From Candidatus Zhuqueibacterota bacterium (GTDB taxonomy: Bacteria; Zhuqueibacterota; Zhuqueibacteria; Residuimicrobiales; Krinioviventaceae), in NCBI GenBank assembly GCA_003854995.1, contig RQOI01000083.1:1-36827 (forward strand): a DNA stretch of 36,827 nt, in the 5' to 3' direction. How positions within the stretch are numbered: position 1 is the stretch's first letter; every line of letters starts with the position of its first letter. Shown here piece by piece: positions 28,321 through 36,827 of this stretch. A program made the translations under genes and the position numbers. A model generated the notes under the pieces. It searched no databases. It worked only from the letters and a program-made list of their open reading frames with translations, and was not told the DNA's origin.

Positions 28321-29289
28321 ATGAACACACCGCGCAATGGTGAAGCTAAAATTTTCGCAGGCCGTTCGAATCCCGATCTGGCGCTAAAGATTGCAGAATG
28401 TCTGAACAAACCCATCGGCCATGTCATCACGAAAAATTTTTCCGATGGCGAAATCTGGGTCAAGTATGAAGAGAACATCAGGGGGACGGATGTCTTCATC
28501 GTTCAGTCAACGAACGCGCCGGCAGACAATTTAATAGAGCTGCTCATCATGCTGGACGCGGCGCGGCGATCATCGGCGCATCGCATTACAGCAGTCATTC
28601 CTTATTTTGGTTATGCGCGCCAAGATCGTAAGGATCAGCCGCGAGTCTCCATCACCGCCAAGATGGTCGCCAATCTCATCGTCCATGCGGGCGCGGATCG
28701 GGTTCTCACGCTGGACTTGCATGCGCCGCAAATTCAGGGCTTTTTCGATATACCGCTCGATCATTTGTATGGCGCCACTATTTTCGTCAAGCATATCAAC
28801 GATATGCATCTCAAGGATTTGGTGGTGGTCTCTCCGGACATCGGCGGGGTCCATCTTGCCCGCTCTTATGCCGGTCGACTGAACACCGATTTAGCCCTGC
28901 TGAACAAGAGACGCGTTGGACATAACGTCTGCGCAGTGACCGAAATCATCGGCGATGTCGATGGCAAAAACGTCCTCATCGTTGACGACCTCGTCGATAC
29001 GGGCGGAACGCTGCTCAAAGGAGTGGAAGTGCTGAAAAGCAAAGGTGCAAAAGAGATCTATGTGGCCTGCACGCACCCTGTTCTATCCGGAAACGCGGCC
29101 GAGCAGATCGAGTCCTCGCCCATCACGAAGATTTTTTTCACCGATTCGATTCAATTGCCGCCAGAGCGCATCACGCCCAAAATGCAAATCCTCAGTCTGG
29201 CATCACTTTTTGCTGATTCGATCATTCGAATTCATAATGAAATATCTATTTCTGATCTCTTTCCGCAAAAGAACGGACCAATGCACTAG
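28321..29289 (+). CDS. prs: Ribose-phosphate pyrophosphokinase
   Basis: PYFGYARQDRK, DLHAPQIQGFFDIPLDHLYG, VLIVDDLVDTGGTL PRPP-binding motif. Confidence 0.95.
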   Translation: MNTPRNGEAKIFAGRSNPDLALKIAECLNKPIGHVITKNFSDGEIWVKYEENIRGTDVFIVQSTNAPADNLIELLIMLDAARRSSAHRITAVIPYFGYARQDRKDQPRVSITAKMVANLIVHAGADRVLTLDLHAPQIQGFFDIPLDHLYGATIFVKHINDMHLKDLVVVSPDIGGVHLARSYAGRLNTDLALLNKRRVGHNVCAVTEIIGDVDGKNVLIVDDLVDTGGTLLKGVEVLKSKGAKEIYVACTHPVLSGNAAEQIESSPITKIFFTDSIQLPPERITPKMQILSLASLFADSIIRIHNEISISDLFPQKNGPMH

Positions 29290-29319
29290 GTGTGAAAATT
29301 TACTTATTGGAGATATAAC

Positions 29320-29958
29320 ATGTCGGATATCACTTTAAATGTCGAAACACGCCAGGGAACTGGCACCCAGATGGCAAAAAAATTGCGCAGCCAGAATAAA
29401 ATTCCCGGCATCTATTATTTTCACGGCAGTAAAAGCATTCCTTTGTCCCTGGAGCGCACCGAGTTGCGCTCGATATGGGGCCATGAATCGGGCTTGATTG
29501 AAGTCATTTTCGATGGCAAAGAGCACAAAAAGTGCGTCATCCGTGACATCCAGTTCGATCCGATCAAAGGCACTCCCATCCATGTCGATTTTCTGGGCAT
29601 CAAGATGACTGAAAAGCTGACCGTTCGCACGCCCATCACACTCGTAGGGACATCGATCGGTGTGAAAAATAATGGCGGCATCCTGCAACAAGTGGTGCGC
29701 GAACTGGAAATAGAGTGTCTGCCGGCAGATATTCCGGATCACATTGAGATTGATGTCACGGCACTCGAAATTGGCGACAGCATATCTGTGTCTGATATCG
29801 TGCCGGAGAATTATACGATTCTGGCGGATCCGACAACCGCGCTCGTCACGGTGAGCGCACCGCGGATAATTGAAACTGAGGCTGAGGTGGCAGTTGAAGA
29901 AACCGCCGAACCGGAAGTCATCACACAGCGAGCCGCGGAGCCAAAGCAAGAGGACTGA
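29320..29958 (+). CDS. rplY: 50S ribosomal protein L25/general stress protein Ctc
   Basis: Start ETRQGTGTQMAKKLRSQNKIPGIYYFHG; long CTC-type C-terminal domain; GGAGA SD. Confidence 0.9.
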   Translation: MSDITLNVETRQGTGTQMAKKLRSQNKIPGIYYFHGSKSIPLSLERTELRSIWGHESGLIEVIFDGKEHKKCVIRDIQFDPIKGTPIHVDFLGIKMTEKLTVRTPITLVGTSIGVKNNGGILQQVVRELEIECLPADIPDHIEIDVTALEIGDSISVSDIVPENYTILADPTTALVTVSAPRIIETEAEVAVEETAEPEVITQRAAEPKQED

Positions 29959-29969
29959 TATCTATCCAT

Positions 29970-30566
29970 ATGTCCGAAAAATACATGATTGTCGGTCTTG
30001 GAAATCCGGGATCAGAGTACGAAAAGACGCGTCATAATATCGGTTATATGGTTGTTGATCGCCTGGCGCAAGAGTTCAATGCGTCGTTTAAAAAAGGTCG
30101 TGCCGGCTGTTATTATCATGCGACCGCAGTGATAGAAGGCCAGCCCGCGATCGTGGCCAAGCCGCTCACTTTTATGAACAACAGCGGCGTCGCGGTGGCG
30201 CGCCTTTTAGACTATTACGACATTCATCTGTCGCGTTTGTTGGTCATTTTTGATGAAGTTGACCTGCCATTTGGTCGCCTGCGCCTGCGGAAGCAGGGCG
30301 GCTCTGGTGGGCACCACGGCATCGACTCCATCATACAATATGTGAATTCAAATGAGTTTGCTCGTTTGCGCATCGGCATCGGGACTGAATACGCAAAGAA
30401 GGACATGATAAAGTTTGTCTTGTCCGACTTTTCCAGAAATGAGCAGCAAGAGCTCGACGCTGTCATAGCGACGGCCATCAGGGTCATCGTCAGTTTTATA
30501 GGCAACGGAATTGAGAGAACGATGAGCACCTTCAATCAGACGCCACCGGAAGCTCAATCGCTGTGA
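29970..30566 (+). CDS. pth: Peptidyl-tRNA hydrolase
   Basis: MIVGLGNPGSEYEKTRHNIGYMVVD; KPLTFMNNSGVAV; GGSGGHHGIDSI. Confidence 0.95.
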   Translation: MSEKYMIVGLGNPGSEYEKTRHNIGYMVVDRLAQEFNASFKKGRAGCYYHATAVIEGQPAIVAKPLTFMNNSGVAVARLLDYYDIHLSRLLVIFDEVDLPFGRLRLRKQGGSGGHHGIDSIIQYVNSNEFARLRIGIGTEYAKKDMIKFVLSDFSRNEQQELDAVIATAIRVIVSFIGNGIERTMSTFNQTPPEAQSL

Positions 30567-30710
30567 CGATCTCGCCGATGAGCTCTTGCAGTGGGTGGCT
30601 GCTGTTTCTGCGATTTCCATTCTTCCCCCGCCGAAAAAGGCCCTTGCGCGGAGCACTTGAGGATTGATTAGATTCTGATTTTCATGTACCTTAAAAAAAC
30701 GGAGGATAAT

Positions 30711-31214
30711 TTGCAAAAGTATGAAACAATCTTTATCATCGATTCACTGCTGAAAAGTGAAGAAATTGACAGCATCATCAACAAGTACGAACGTTTTCTG
30801 TCCGCAAATGGCGGTCAGATCGAGACGGTCGAACGGTGGGGCAAGAAGCGGCTGGCCTACGAGATAAAAAAACGCCAGTATGGCTATTACGTCGTCATTC
30901 GCTTTTCTGGTCCGCCGACAATGATCAAACAACTGGAACGCGAATACAGATTGAACGAATCCTTGCTGCGCTTTAAGACTCTGGCAATGCCCAAAGGTGC
31001 TGTTCAAGCCGTGGAATCAAAAATCGCTGCCGACAAAACGCAAAAGCCGGAAGCTGCCGTTGAAAAGGCGCCGCTGCCAGAACCCCAAGCTGCAACAGAT
31101 GTCGCTGATGATGCAGCAGCTGGCCCGGCAAGTGAGCCGCAATCGGTCGAATCGGCCCAGGAAACAGCCGACGACGAGACGGCGAACGCCACGGCTGAAA
31201 ATAAAGCTGAATGA
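30711..31214 (+). CDS. rpsF: 30S ribosomal protein S6 with Ala/Glu-rich C-terminal extension
   Basis: LQKYETIFIIDSLL...VERWGKKRLAYEIKKRQYGYYVVIRF. TTG at 30711 has ACGGAGGA upstream; the track start (30684) is probably too long. Confidence 0.85.
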   Translation: MQKYETIFIIDSLLKSEEIDSIINKYERFLSANGGQIETVERWGKKRLAYEIKKRQYGYYVVIRFSGPPTMIKQLEREYRLNESLLRFKTLAMPKGAVQAVESKIAADKTQKPEAAVEKAPLPEPQAATDVADDAAAGPASEPQSVESAQETADDETANATAENKAE

Positions 31215-31261
31215 CGAGCGTTCATGAACTGATTTCATAACCGGACGATAGGAGTCCAGGA

Positions 31262-31720
31262 ATGCCAGATTTAAAAATGCCGGACATCAATAACGTTCTG
31301 ATTGCCGGCAATGTCAGTAACGAGCCGACGCTGCGGCGCACATCGAGTGGTACGCCGGTGGCCAATTTTTATATCAGCTCAAATCGAAAGTATAGAGACA
31401 ATTCGGGTATCTGGCGAGAAAACGTATGTCATGTGGGCATCGTCGCGTGGCACAAACTCGCTGAAACATGTATCACAACGCTGAAGGTCGGCAGCTCTGT
31501 ACTCATCGACGGTGAACTGCAGAGTCGCAGCTGGAAAAATGATGACGGATCGACTCGCAGTGTCGTCGAGATCAGGGCGCGGCGGATCCAATTCCTTGAA
31601 CCAGGCATGACCCAGGATGTGGAAGAACTCGCCACTGAAAGATCCGAGCCAAAGATGGATACACTGCAACAGATTGAACCGACTGAATTTGATTTTGGTT
31701 ACCAGAATTTGAAAATTTAA
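31262..31720 (+). CDS. ssb: Single-stranded DNA-binding protein, OB fold
   Basis: NNVLIAGNVSNEPTLRRTSSGTPVANFYISSNRKYRD...WHKLAETC...GSSVLIDGELQSRSW; lies between rpsF and rpsR. Confidence 0.85.
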   Translation: MPDLKMPDINNVLIAGNVSNEPTLRRTSSGTPVANFYISSNRKYRDNSGIWRENVCHVGIVAWHKLAETCITTLKVGSSVLIDGELQSRSWKNDDGSTRSVVEIRARRIQFLEPGMTQDVEELATERSEPKMDTLQQIEPTEFDFGYQNLKI

Positions 31721-31738
31721 AGGACAGAGAGGGTGCAT

Positions 31739-31960
31739 ATGCTGAAAAAGAAAAGAATTTGCCGATTTTGTGAAGAAAGAATCGACTATATTGATTTCAA
31801 AGATGAAAAACGATTGAGCCGTTTCACAACCGAGCAGGGCAAAATTATACCCCGCCGTACGAGCGGGACGTGTGCAAAACACCAACGTCAGCTCGTCAAA
31901 TCGATAAAAATCGCTCGTGAACTTGCATTGATTCCGTACATTTCAGACATGGCCAAGTAA
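31739..31960 (+). CDS. rpsR: 30S ribosomal protein S18
   Basis: [63 protein letters not shown] at 31739 used; GTG at 31733 also possible. Confidence 0.95.
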   Translation: MLKKKRICRFCEERIDYIDFKDEKRLSRFTTEQGKIIPRRTSGTCAKHQRQLVKSIKIARELALIPYISDMAK

Positions 31961-31982
31961 TCATAGAATAGGAAAGCTGCGA

Positions 31983-32426
31983 ATGAAAATTATCTTGAAA
32001 AAAGACATGGAAAAGCTCGGAAAAGCCGGCGAAATTGTCGTGACGAAAACCGGATATGCGAGGAACTATCTGATCCCACAAGGCTTTGCAATAGCGGCAT
32101 CACCAGCAAATTTAAAGATATATGAACAAGAACGCCTGGCAGAACAGCGAATCATGCAAAAAGAGATGCTGGAAGCTCAAGCCCTGGCCGAAGAACTCGA
32201 CAAGGTTTCGATCACTGCCACCGTCCAAGTCGGAGAAGAAGACAAAGTCTTTGGCGCTGTCACAAACCAGCACATCGCTGACCTGCTGAAAGAGAAGGGT
32301 TTTGATATCGATCGTAAAAAAATCATCCTCGAAGAACCGCTGAAAGCTCTTGGCGTCTTTGAGGTCCCGATTAAACTCCATAGCGAAGTCGAAGCACGAA
32401 TCAAAGTCTGGATTGTGAGAGAATAG
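31983..32426 (+). CDS. rplI: 50S ribosomal protein L9
   Basis: MKIILKKDMEKLGKAGEIVVTKTGYARNYLIPQGFAI. Confidence 0.95.
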   Translation: MKIILKKDMEKLGKAGEIVVTKTGYARNYLIPQGFAIAASPANLKIYEQERLAEQRIMQKEMLEAQALAEELDKVSITATVQVGEEDKVFGAVTNQHIADLLKEKGFDIDRKKIILEEPLKALGVFEVPIKLHSEVEARIKVWIVRE

Positions 32427-32452
32427 GGGGCCAAATCCTGGGCGAAACCACC

Positions 32453-33166
32453 ATGTTCTTTTGGAGCCTATTACTAGCCCACGTGATTGGCGATTTTCCT
32501 CTGCAGACTGATGCGATCTTTCGTCTGAAGACGAGATATTCCTGGGGTGTGTTGCCGCATGTCCTCATCTGCTCAATCGTCAACACCCTGGTGCTCATCC
32601 CCTATCTGAGCAACATCAGAACGTGGATGGCCATCTTTCTCCTCGGATTCATTCATATCGTTTTGGATCGGACGAAAATAAGCGTTTCGGAAAAAATTTC
32701 AAGAGACAATTTTTTTCAGTTTTTCATCGATCAGGCGCTGCACGTTTTTTCTGTCTGGCTCGTCGCTCTCTGGTTGTCAAAGACGGTCAATAGAGAGGAC
32801 TATGCCGTCGTCGGTATTTTAGCCAACCGCGATCTCATCATACAACTGACAGCGTATATTTTCGCGGCTTTTGCCGGAGTCCCCATTATCTTTTACGCGC
32901 TCAAATTTTGGCTCAAATTTAAACACAGCGCGCTACCCGTCTTGTACCCAAATTTTCTGCAGCGCGTGCCCGGCTATTTTGAACGATTCCTCGCCACATT
33001 GGGAGTTGTCTGGAGCGGCTGGTGGCTCCTCCTGACAATAGGCGCCTTCCTGCCGCGACTCATACTCAAATGGAGGGATGCAGACCGCCCCATCATGAGC
33101 AGAACTGCGGCTGTTGGCTTGCTCCTGAGTCTGTTGTGCGGCATTGCTGTTCATCTTTTAACCTAG
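32453..33166 (+). CDS. DUF3307-like integral membrane protein
   Basis: Multi-TM; N-terminal LLAHVIGDFPLQTDAIFRLK and HIVLDRTK resemble DUF3307 proteins. Confidence 0.7.
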   Translation: MFFWSLLLAHVIGDFPLQTDAIFRLKTRYSWGVLPHVLICSIVNTLVLIPYLSNIRTWMAIFLLGFIHIVLDRTKISVSEKISRDNFFQFFIDQALHVFSVWLVALWLSKTVNREDYAVVGILANRDLIIQLTAYIFAAFAGVPIIFYALKFWLKFKHSALPVLYPNFLQRVPGYFERFLATLGVVWSGWWLLLTIGAFLPRLILKWRDADRPIMSRTAAVGLLLSLLCGIAVHLLT

Positions 33167-33277
33167 CGCAATCTGAAAAAATTGATTGACTTTCAGATAA
33201 TTAACCCGTAGTTTTAATAATAACAATATTAGAGGTAATTTCTAATCATCCGATAGAGTACAAGCCAGGAAAAAGAA

Positions 33278-33469
33278 ATGGAAAACTCGTATCCCGCATG
33301 CTTAAAATGCAATATTGGCGTTCTCATTCCACTCTCAGATTACGGTCGAGAAGGCTCCTCCATCCGCTATAAAGCGTGGGTATGCACCAATCCGGAATGC
33401 GGATTCAGCATTCGCATCGATAACGGTGAAATCAGCCGCGGCAGTGAGATTCGAATGGCCACCAAGTAA
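33278..33469 (+). CDS. Small zinc-ribbon-like protein
   Basis: 63 aa with CLKC...CTNPEC knuckles; ATG preceded by GCCAGGAAAAAGAA. Confidence 0.5.
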   Translation: MENSYPACLKCNIGVLIPLSDYGREGSSIRYKAWVCTNPECGFSIRIDNGEISRGSEIRMATK

Positions 33470-33534
33470 AAGACCAACCGGGGATGTCTCACACTCTAAC
33501 AATTTTCTCCTGATTTGATTGAAGACTATGTTGT

Positions 33535-34503
33535 ATGACCTATAACCGCACAGCCTTTCAAAGAGAAAAGAATTTTTGGCATCAACACAAGATCAAGATT
33601 TTTTCGACATTGCTGGCGATTCTCATCTGGTTTCTCGTGGTCACAGGAAATGTATACGAATACGAGACAACCATCCCGATCGAACTGAGCCAAAATAATC
33701 CCGACTATATCATCACTTCCAAAATTCCGACTAAAGCCCACATCATTTTGCAGGGATCAGGACGCTATTTGTTCAGCTATATGCTGTTTCGGGAAGCGCG
33801 CTTGCGTCTGGACGTCAATTGGTCGCCGGGTGAGCATATCCTGCACCCTTCACGTGAAAATATCTTCCTCTCCGGCAATGCCAAAAATCTTCTCATCAGA
33901 CATTTCCTGGGGCCGGATTCAATCCATTACCGAGTCGAAAGGTTGGTGACGTTGAAAATTCCGGTTCGGAACAATATCGTCTTGAAACCACAGCCTGGCT
34001 ATACGATTGTCGGAGATGTCATCATGGAGCCGGATTCTGTTCGAGTTCAGGGTCCGGAAAAACTCGTCGCCCAACTGGACTCTCTGGACACCCCAAGCCA
34101 GGTGCGCGACAACTTGAGATTCCGAATTCAGGAAGAAATTTCCCTGCTCCAGCCGGATGACGGACAAATCAAAATTCTGGATCCAAAGGTGACAATTGCG
34201 GCCGACGTTCAACGGCTCTTGGAAAAAGTCATTCATCAGATTCCCGTCACCGTTCGCTACCTGCCGCAGAACATCGATGCGCTCGTTCATCCAACCCACA
34301 TCTCGATCAAAGTTCAGGGCGGCATGCAGAGGATCTCGCTCTTGAATGCGAATGACATCAATGCCTACGTCGAATATCAAAGCCTGCCTGACTCGATGCT
34401 GACCAATGCAGCCATCAGCATAGAACCAATCTCGGGAGTTACCTTTCGAGAGCTCAGTTCGGAACGCGCTAAAATTACATTCATCCGCAACAGAGATCAA
34501 TAG
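33535..34503 (+). CDS. YbbR-like domain protein
   Basis: N-terminal TM KIFSTLLAILIWFLVVTGNVYEYETTIPIEL followed by repeated YbbR-like units (KIPVRNNIVLKPQPGYTIVGDVIMEPDSVRVQGPEKLV). Confidence 0.75.
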   Translation: MTYNRTAFQREKNFWHQHKIKIFSTLLAILIWFLVVTGNVYEYETTIPIELSQNNPDYIITSKIPTKAHIILQGSGRYLFSYMLFREARLRLDVNWSPGEHILHPSRENIFLSGNAKNLLIRHFLGPDSIHYRVERLVTLKIPVRNNIVLKPQPGYTIVGDVIMEPDSVRVQGPEKLVAQLDSLDTPSQVRDNLRFRIQEEISLLQPDDGQIKILDPKVTIAADVQRLLEKVIHQIPVTVRYLPQNIDALVHPTHISIKVQGGMQRISLLNANDINAYVEYQSLPDSMLTNAAISIEPISGVTFRELSSERAKITFIRNRDQ

Positions 34504-35523
34504 ATGATGCATATGACCGTATTGGGCATCGAGACATCGTGCGACGAGACAAGCGCTGCTGTTGTGAACGATCAGGCGATTCTGTCTAATATCATCAGGA
34601 CGCAGACCATTCATCAAAATTACGGCGGCGTCGTCCCCGAGTTTGCCTCGCGCGCCCACCTGAAACAACTCGTGCCGATCATCAACATGGCCCTGGCAGA
34701 GGCGGAGCTGAGCCTCTGCGATCTGGACGGCATTGCGGTCACGCACGGCCCTGGATTGGCCGGCTCACTCCTGGTGGGACTCGGCGTCGCGAAAGGACTG
34801 GCTCTCAGCCTGAATATACCCTTCATTGGCGTCAATCACATAGAGGGACATATCGTCGCCGGCGCCGGCGAGTCTCCGGCTATCGATCACCCCTATATAG
34901 CAATGGTCGCTTCAGGTGGACACTCGCTGCTGATTTTTGTGGAAAAGCCGTGCAGCTATAAAATAATTGGCCAAACGATAGACGATGCCGCAGGTGAAGC
35001 ATTTGACAAGGTGGCAAAAGTGCTGGAGCTTGGTTACCCCGGCGGACCTCTCATCGAAAAAAAAGCACGGGAGGGAAATGATCAAGCCGTCAATTTTCCC
35101 CGGGCGCTCCTGGACAAGAACAACCTCGATTTCAGCTTCAGCGGCCTGAAAACATCTGTCCTCTACTATGTCCAGAATAAAAAGCGCCGCGCTGAGACGT
35201 TCTCTGTCGCCGATGTCGCGGCAAGTTTCCAGAAAGCCGTTGTGGACGTACTGGTCGAAAAATCATTTCGCGCATTAGGCCTCTACGGCTGCAAGCAACT
35301 CGTCCTCGCCGGCGGCGTCATTCGAAACAGCGCACTGCGTGCAGAATTCGAATCCAGATGCGCGCGGGAACAGATTGTACTGCGCATCCCCGATCCCGTT
35401 CTCTGCACGGACAACGCCGGGATGATCGCTCGCGCCGGGCACTTTCGCCTGCAACGGGGCGAGCGCTCAGACTTTGGCCTGGATGTTCATCCAAATCTGT
35501 CTATCGAAAGAGATCTGGCATGA
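34504..35523 (+). CDS. tsaD: tRNA N6-adenosine threonylcarbamoyltransferase
   Basis: LGIETSCDETSAAVV, GGVVPEFASRAHLKQL, NHIEGHIVA, SGGHSLL, FSFSGLKTSVL, VLAGGVIRNSALR. Confidence 0.95.
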   Translation: MMHMTVLGIETSCDETSAAVVNDQAILSNIIRTQTIHQNYGGVVPEFASRAHLKQLVPIINMALAEAELSLCDLDGIAVTHGPGLAGSLLVGLGVAKGLALSLNIPFIGVNHIEGHIVAGAGESPAIDHPYIAMVASGGHSLLIFVEKPCSYKIIGQTIDDAAGEAFDKVAKVLELGYPGGPLIEKKAREGNDQAVNFPRALLDKNNLDFSFSGLKTSVLYYVQNKKRRAETFSVADVAASFQKAVVDVLVEKSFRALGLYGCKQLVLAGGVIRNSALRAEFESRCAREQIVLRIPDPVLCTDNAGMIARAGHFRLQRGERSDFGLDVHPNLSIERDLA

Positions 35524-36827
35524 TTGTCAAAATGGCACTGGACAGTCTCTATTTATCATTTTCACGGCACGCAGCCGTTCTCTTTCCCCTGCTGCTGATC
35601 GCCATCCTTTTTTCCATTTTTGTCTATCGTCGCACGAATCCGGCTGTATCGCTCTTCCTGCGCGGCACGCTGACGACTCTGCGGACGCTCAGCCTCTTGC
35701 TCCTGCTCTTTGTCATATATGAAACCACGCTCCATTTTCGCCAGCACAAAAACAATCCACCCATTTTGGCGATCGCTCTCGACAACACCGCCAGCATGAC
35801 CATCACGGACAGCAAAGGTCCTCGCCGGGCGATCCTGCGCGACATCCTCCAGAGTGATCCGCTGGCCGAACTGGAGCGCACGTTTGACGTCGTTTATTAC
35901 TCCTTTGCCAACGGCATTGAACCTTTTCAGCCCAAGCAGGGGGATTCGCTGAGCTTTGCCGGAGATGTGACCGACATCCGCGCAGCTGTCGAGCTCATCA
36001 AGGCGCAACATGCCACGCAGAACCTGACCGGCATTCTTTTAATTTCAGACGGCAGCTACAATGACGGCGGGAATCCTGTCCGCGATGCAGAGGGACTGGG
36101 CATCCCCATACACTCCATCGGCATCGGCTCCAGCGATCCAATGACCGATCTGGCGATCACCCGCGCAGAGGCCAATCCCTTCTCCTACGTCAATCAAAAT
36201 ACTCCAGTTCAAATGACAGTGCGAAATATGGGATTTGGAGAAATGGCCGTCCCCGTTGAACTCCGCCAGGATGGCGTGGTGATCAGTCGAGAAATCGTGC
36301 AGCTTGCCCCGGCACCCGCGGAAAAGACGGTGACCCTGCCTTTCACACCGCAAACGGTTGGCCGGCTGAAACTCGACCTCACCGTGCCGCAGCAGGTGGG
36401 TGAACAGATCATCGACAATAACTCGCGCACCCTGTACATAAATGTGCTCAAATCAAAGCTCAAGATCTTGCTGATCGCCGGCGCAGTAACGCCGGACATC
36501 ACGTTCATGAAAAAAATCCTGCAAAACGATCGCTATGAGATCGAAAATGTCGTTCACAAATCGAGTGGTGATTTTTATCAGCCGCCGCCGTCGCTCGCTG
36601 CGCTGCAAGAGATCGACATCTTTATATTCTATGACTACCCCATACGCGGCGCCGCGCCCTCATTCAACCAGAATCTGGCAGCCAGCCTGGACTCGAAAAA
36701 GCAGTCGGTCCTGTTCATCCCGGGCACGAATACATCGCTGCCAGATGTGGCAAAATTTGCCAATTTCATTCCCCTGCAAAACGCTGCCATGCTGCAACGG
36801 GAACAGCCCGTCATCGCCGAACCCTCA
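35520..36827 (+). CDS. VWA-domain-like membrane protein, 3'-truncated by window edge
   Basis: Open frame from ATG overlapping tsaD stop (ATGA) to window end: MIVKMALDSLYLSFSRHAAVLFPLLL..., two TM helices, LAIALDNTASMTITD (MIDAS-like) and GILLISDGSYNDGG. Not in the ORF track. Confidence 0.8.
   Translation, partial: MIVKMALDSLYLSFSRHAAVLFPLLLIAILFSIFVYRRTNPAVSLFLRGTLTTLRTLSLLLLLFVIYETTLHFRQHKNNPPILAIALDNTASMTITDSKGPRRAILRDILQSDPLAELERTFDVVYYSFANGIEPFQPKQGDSLSFAGDVTDIRAAVELIKAQHATQNLTGILLISDGSYNDGGNPVRDAEGLGIPIHSIGIGSSDPMTDLAITRAEANPFSYVNQNTPVQMTVRNMGFGEMAVPVELRQDGVVISREIVQLAPAPAEKTVTLPFTPQTVGRLKLDLTVPQQVGEQIIDNNSRTLYINVLKSKLKILLIAGAVTPDITFMKKILQNDRYEIENVVHKSSGDFYQPPPSLAALQEIDIFIFYDYPIRGAAPSFNQNLAASLDSKKQSVLFIPGTNTSLPDVAKFANFIPLQNAAMLQREQPVIAEPS

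Noticed and set aside
30567-30710. S6:S18-binding leader RNA upstream of rpsF
   Set aside because: Expected by analogy with other bacteria, but I could not identify a convincing hairpin with the conserved CCG-type bulge by eye.
33919-34746. 275 aa minus-strand ORF
   Set aside because: Antisense to ybbR-like and tsaD coding sequence, both strongly supported; no domain.
1-36827. CRISPR array, transposon, prophage or defence island
   Set aside because: No regularly spaced direct repeats, transposase, integrase or phage structural genes were seen; the integrase-like HTH at 20790 is part of a STAS fusion and not a mobile element.

Overview
36.8 kb window from a Gram-negative (diderm) bacterial chromosome. 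It falls into three collinear blocks. (A) 1-5652 (+): the 3' part of an NHL/beta-propeller protein, a Rossmann-type conserved protein with deoxyhypusine-synthase-like flavour, an inner-membrane-anchored protein of unknown function, and a secreted protein with a probable beta-barrel C-terminus. (B) 27164-5672 (-): LpxH-like and Lgt envelope genes, an OMP/TPR lipoprotein pair, glycogen synthase, then a ~16 kb exopolysaccharide/glycan locus (STAS-HTH protein, Wza-like, Wzz/BY-kinase, epimerase, initiating sugar transferase, GT4, AsnB-type amidotransferase, glycerol-3-phosphate dehydrogenase-like, methyltransferase, SDR, pyruvyltransferase, LPG-synthase-TM/LbH acyltransferase fusion). (C) 27325-36827 (+): a housekeeping run ispE - tRNA-Gln(UUG) - prs - rplY - pth - rpsF - ssb - rpsR - rplI - DUF3307 - zinc ribbon - ybbR-like - tsaD - VWA membrane protein (cut by the window edge). 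I saw no CRISPR array, transposon or prophage. The least explained parts are the STAS/transposase-type-HTH fusion heading the glycan operon, the flippase-like/acyltransferase fusion that ends it, the absence of recognisable Wzx/Wzy in that locus, and the uncharacterised inner-membrane/beta-barrel gene pair at 2607-5652. No database search was possible; family names rest on motif recognition.
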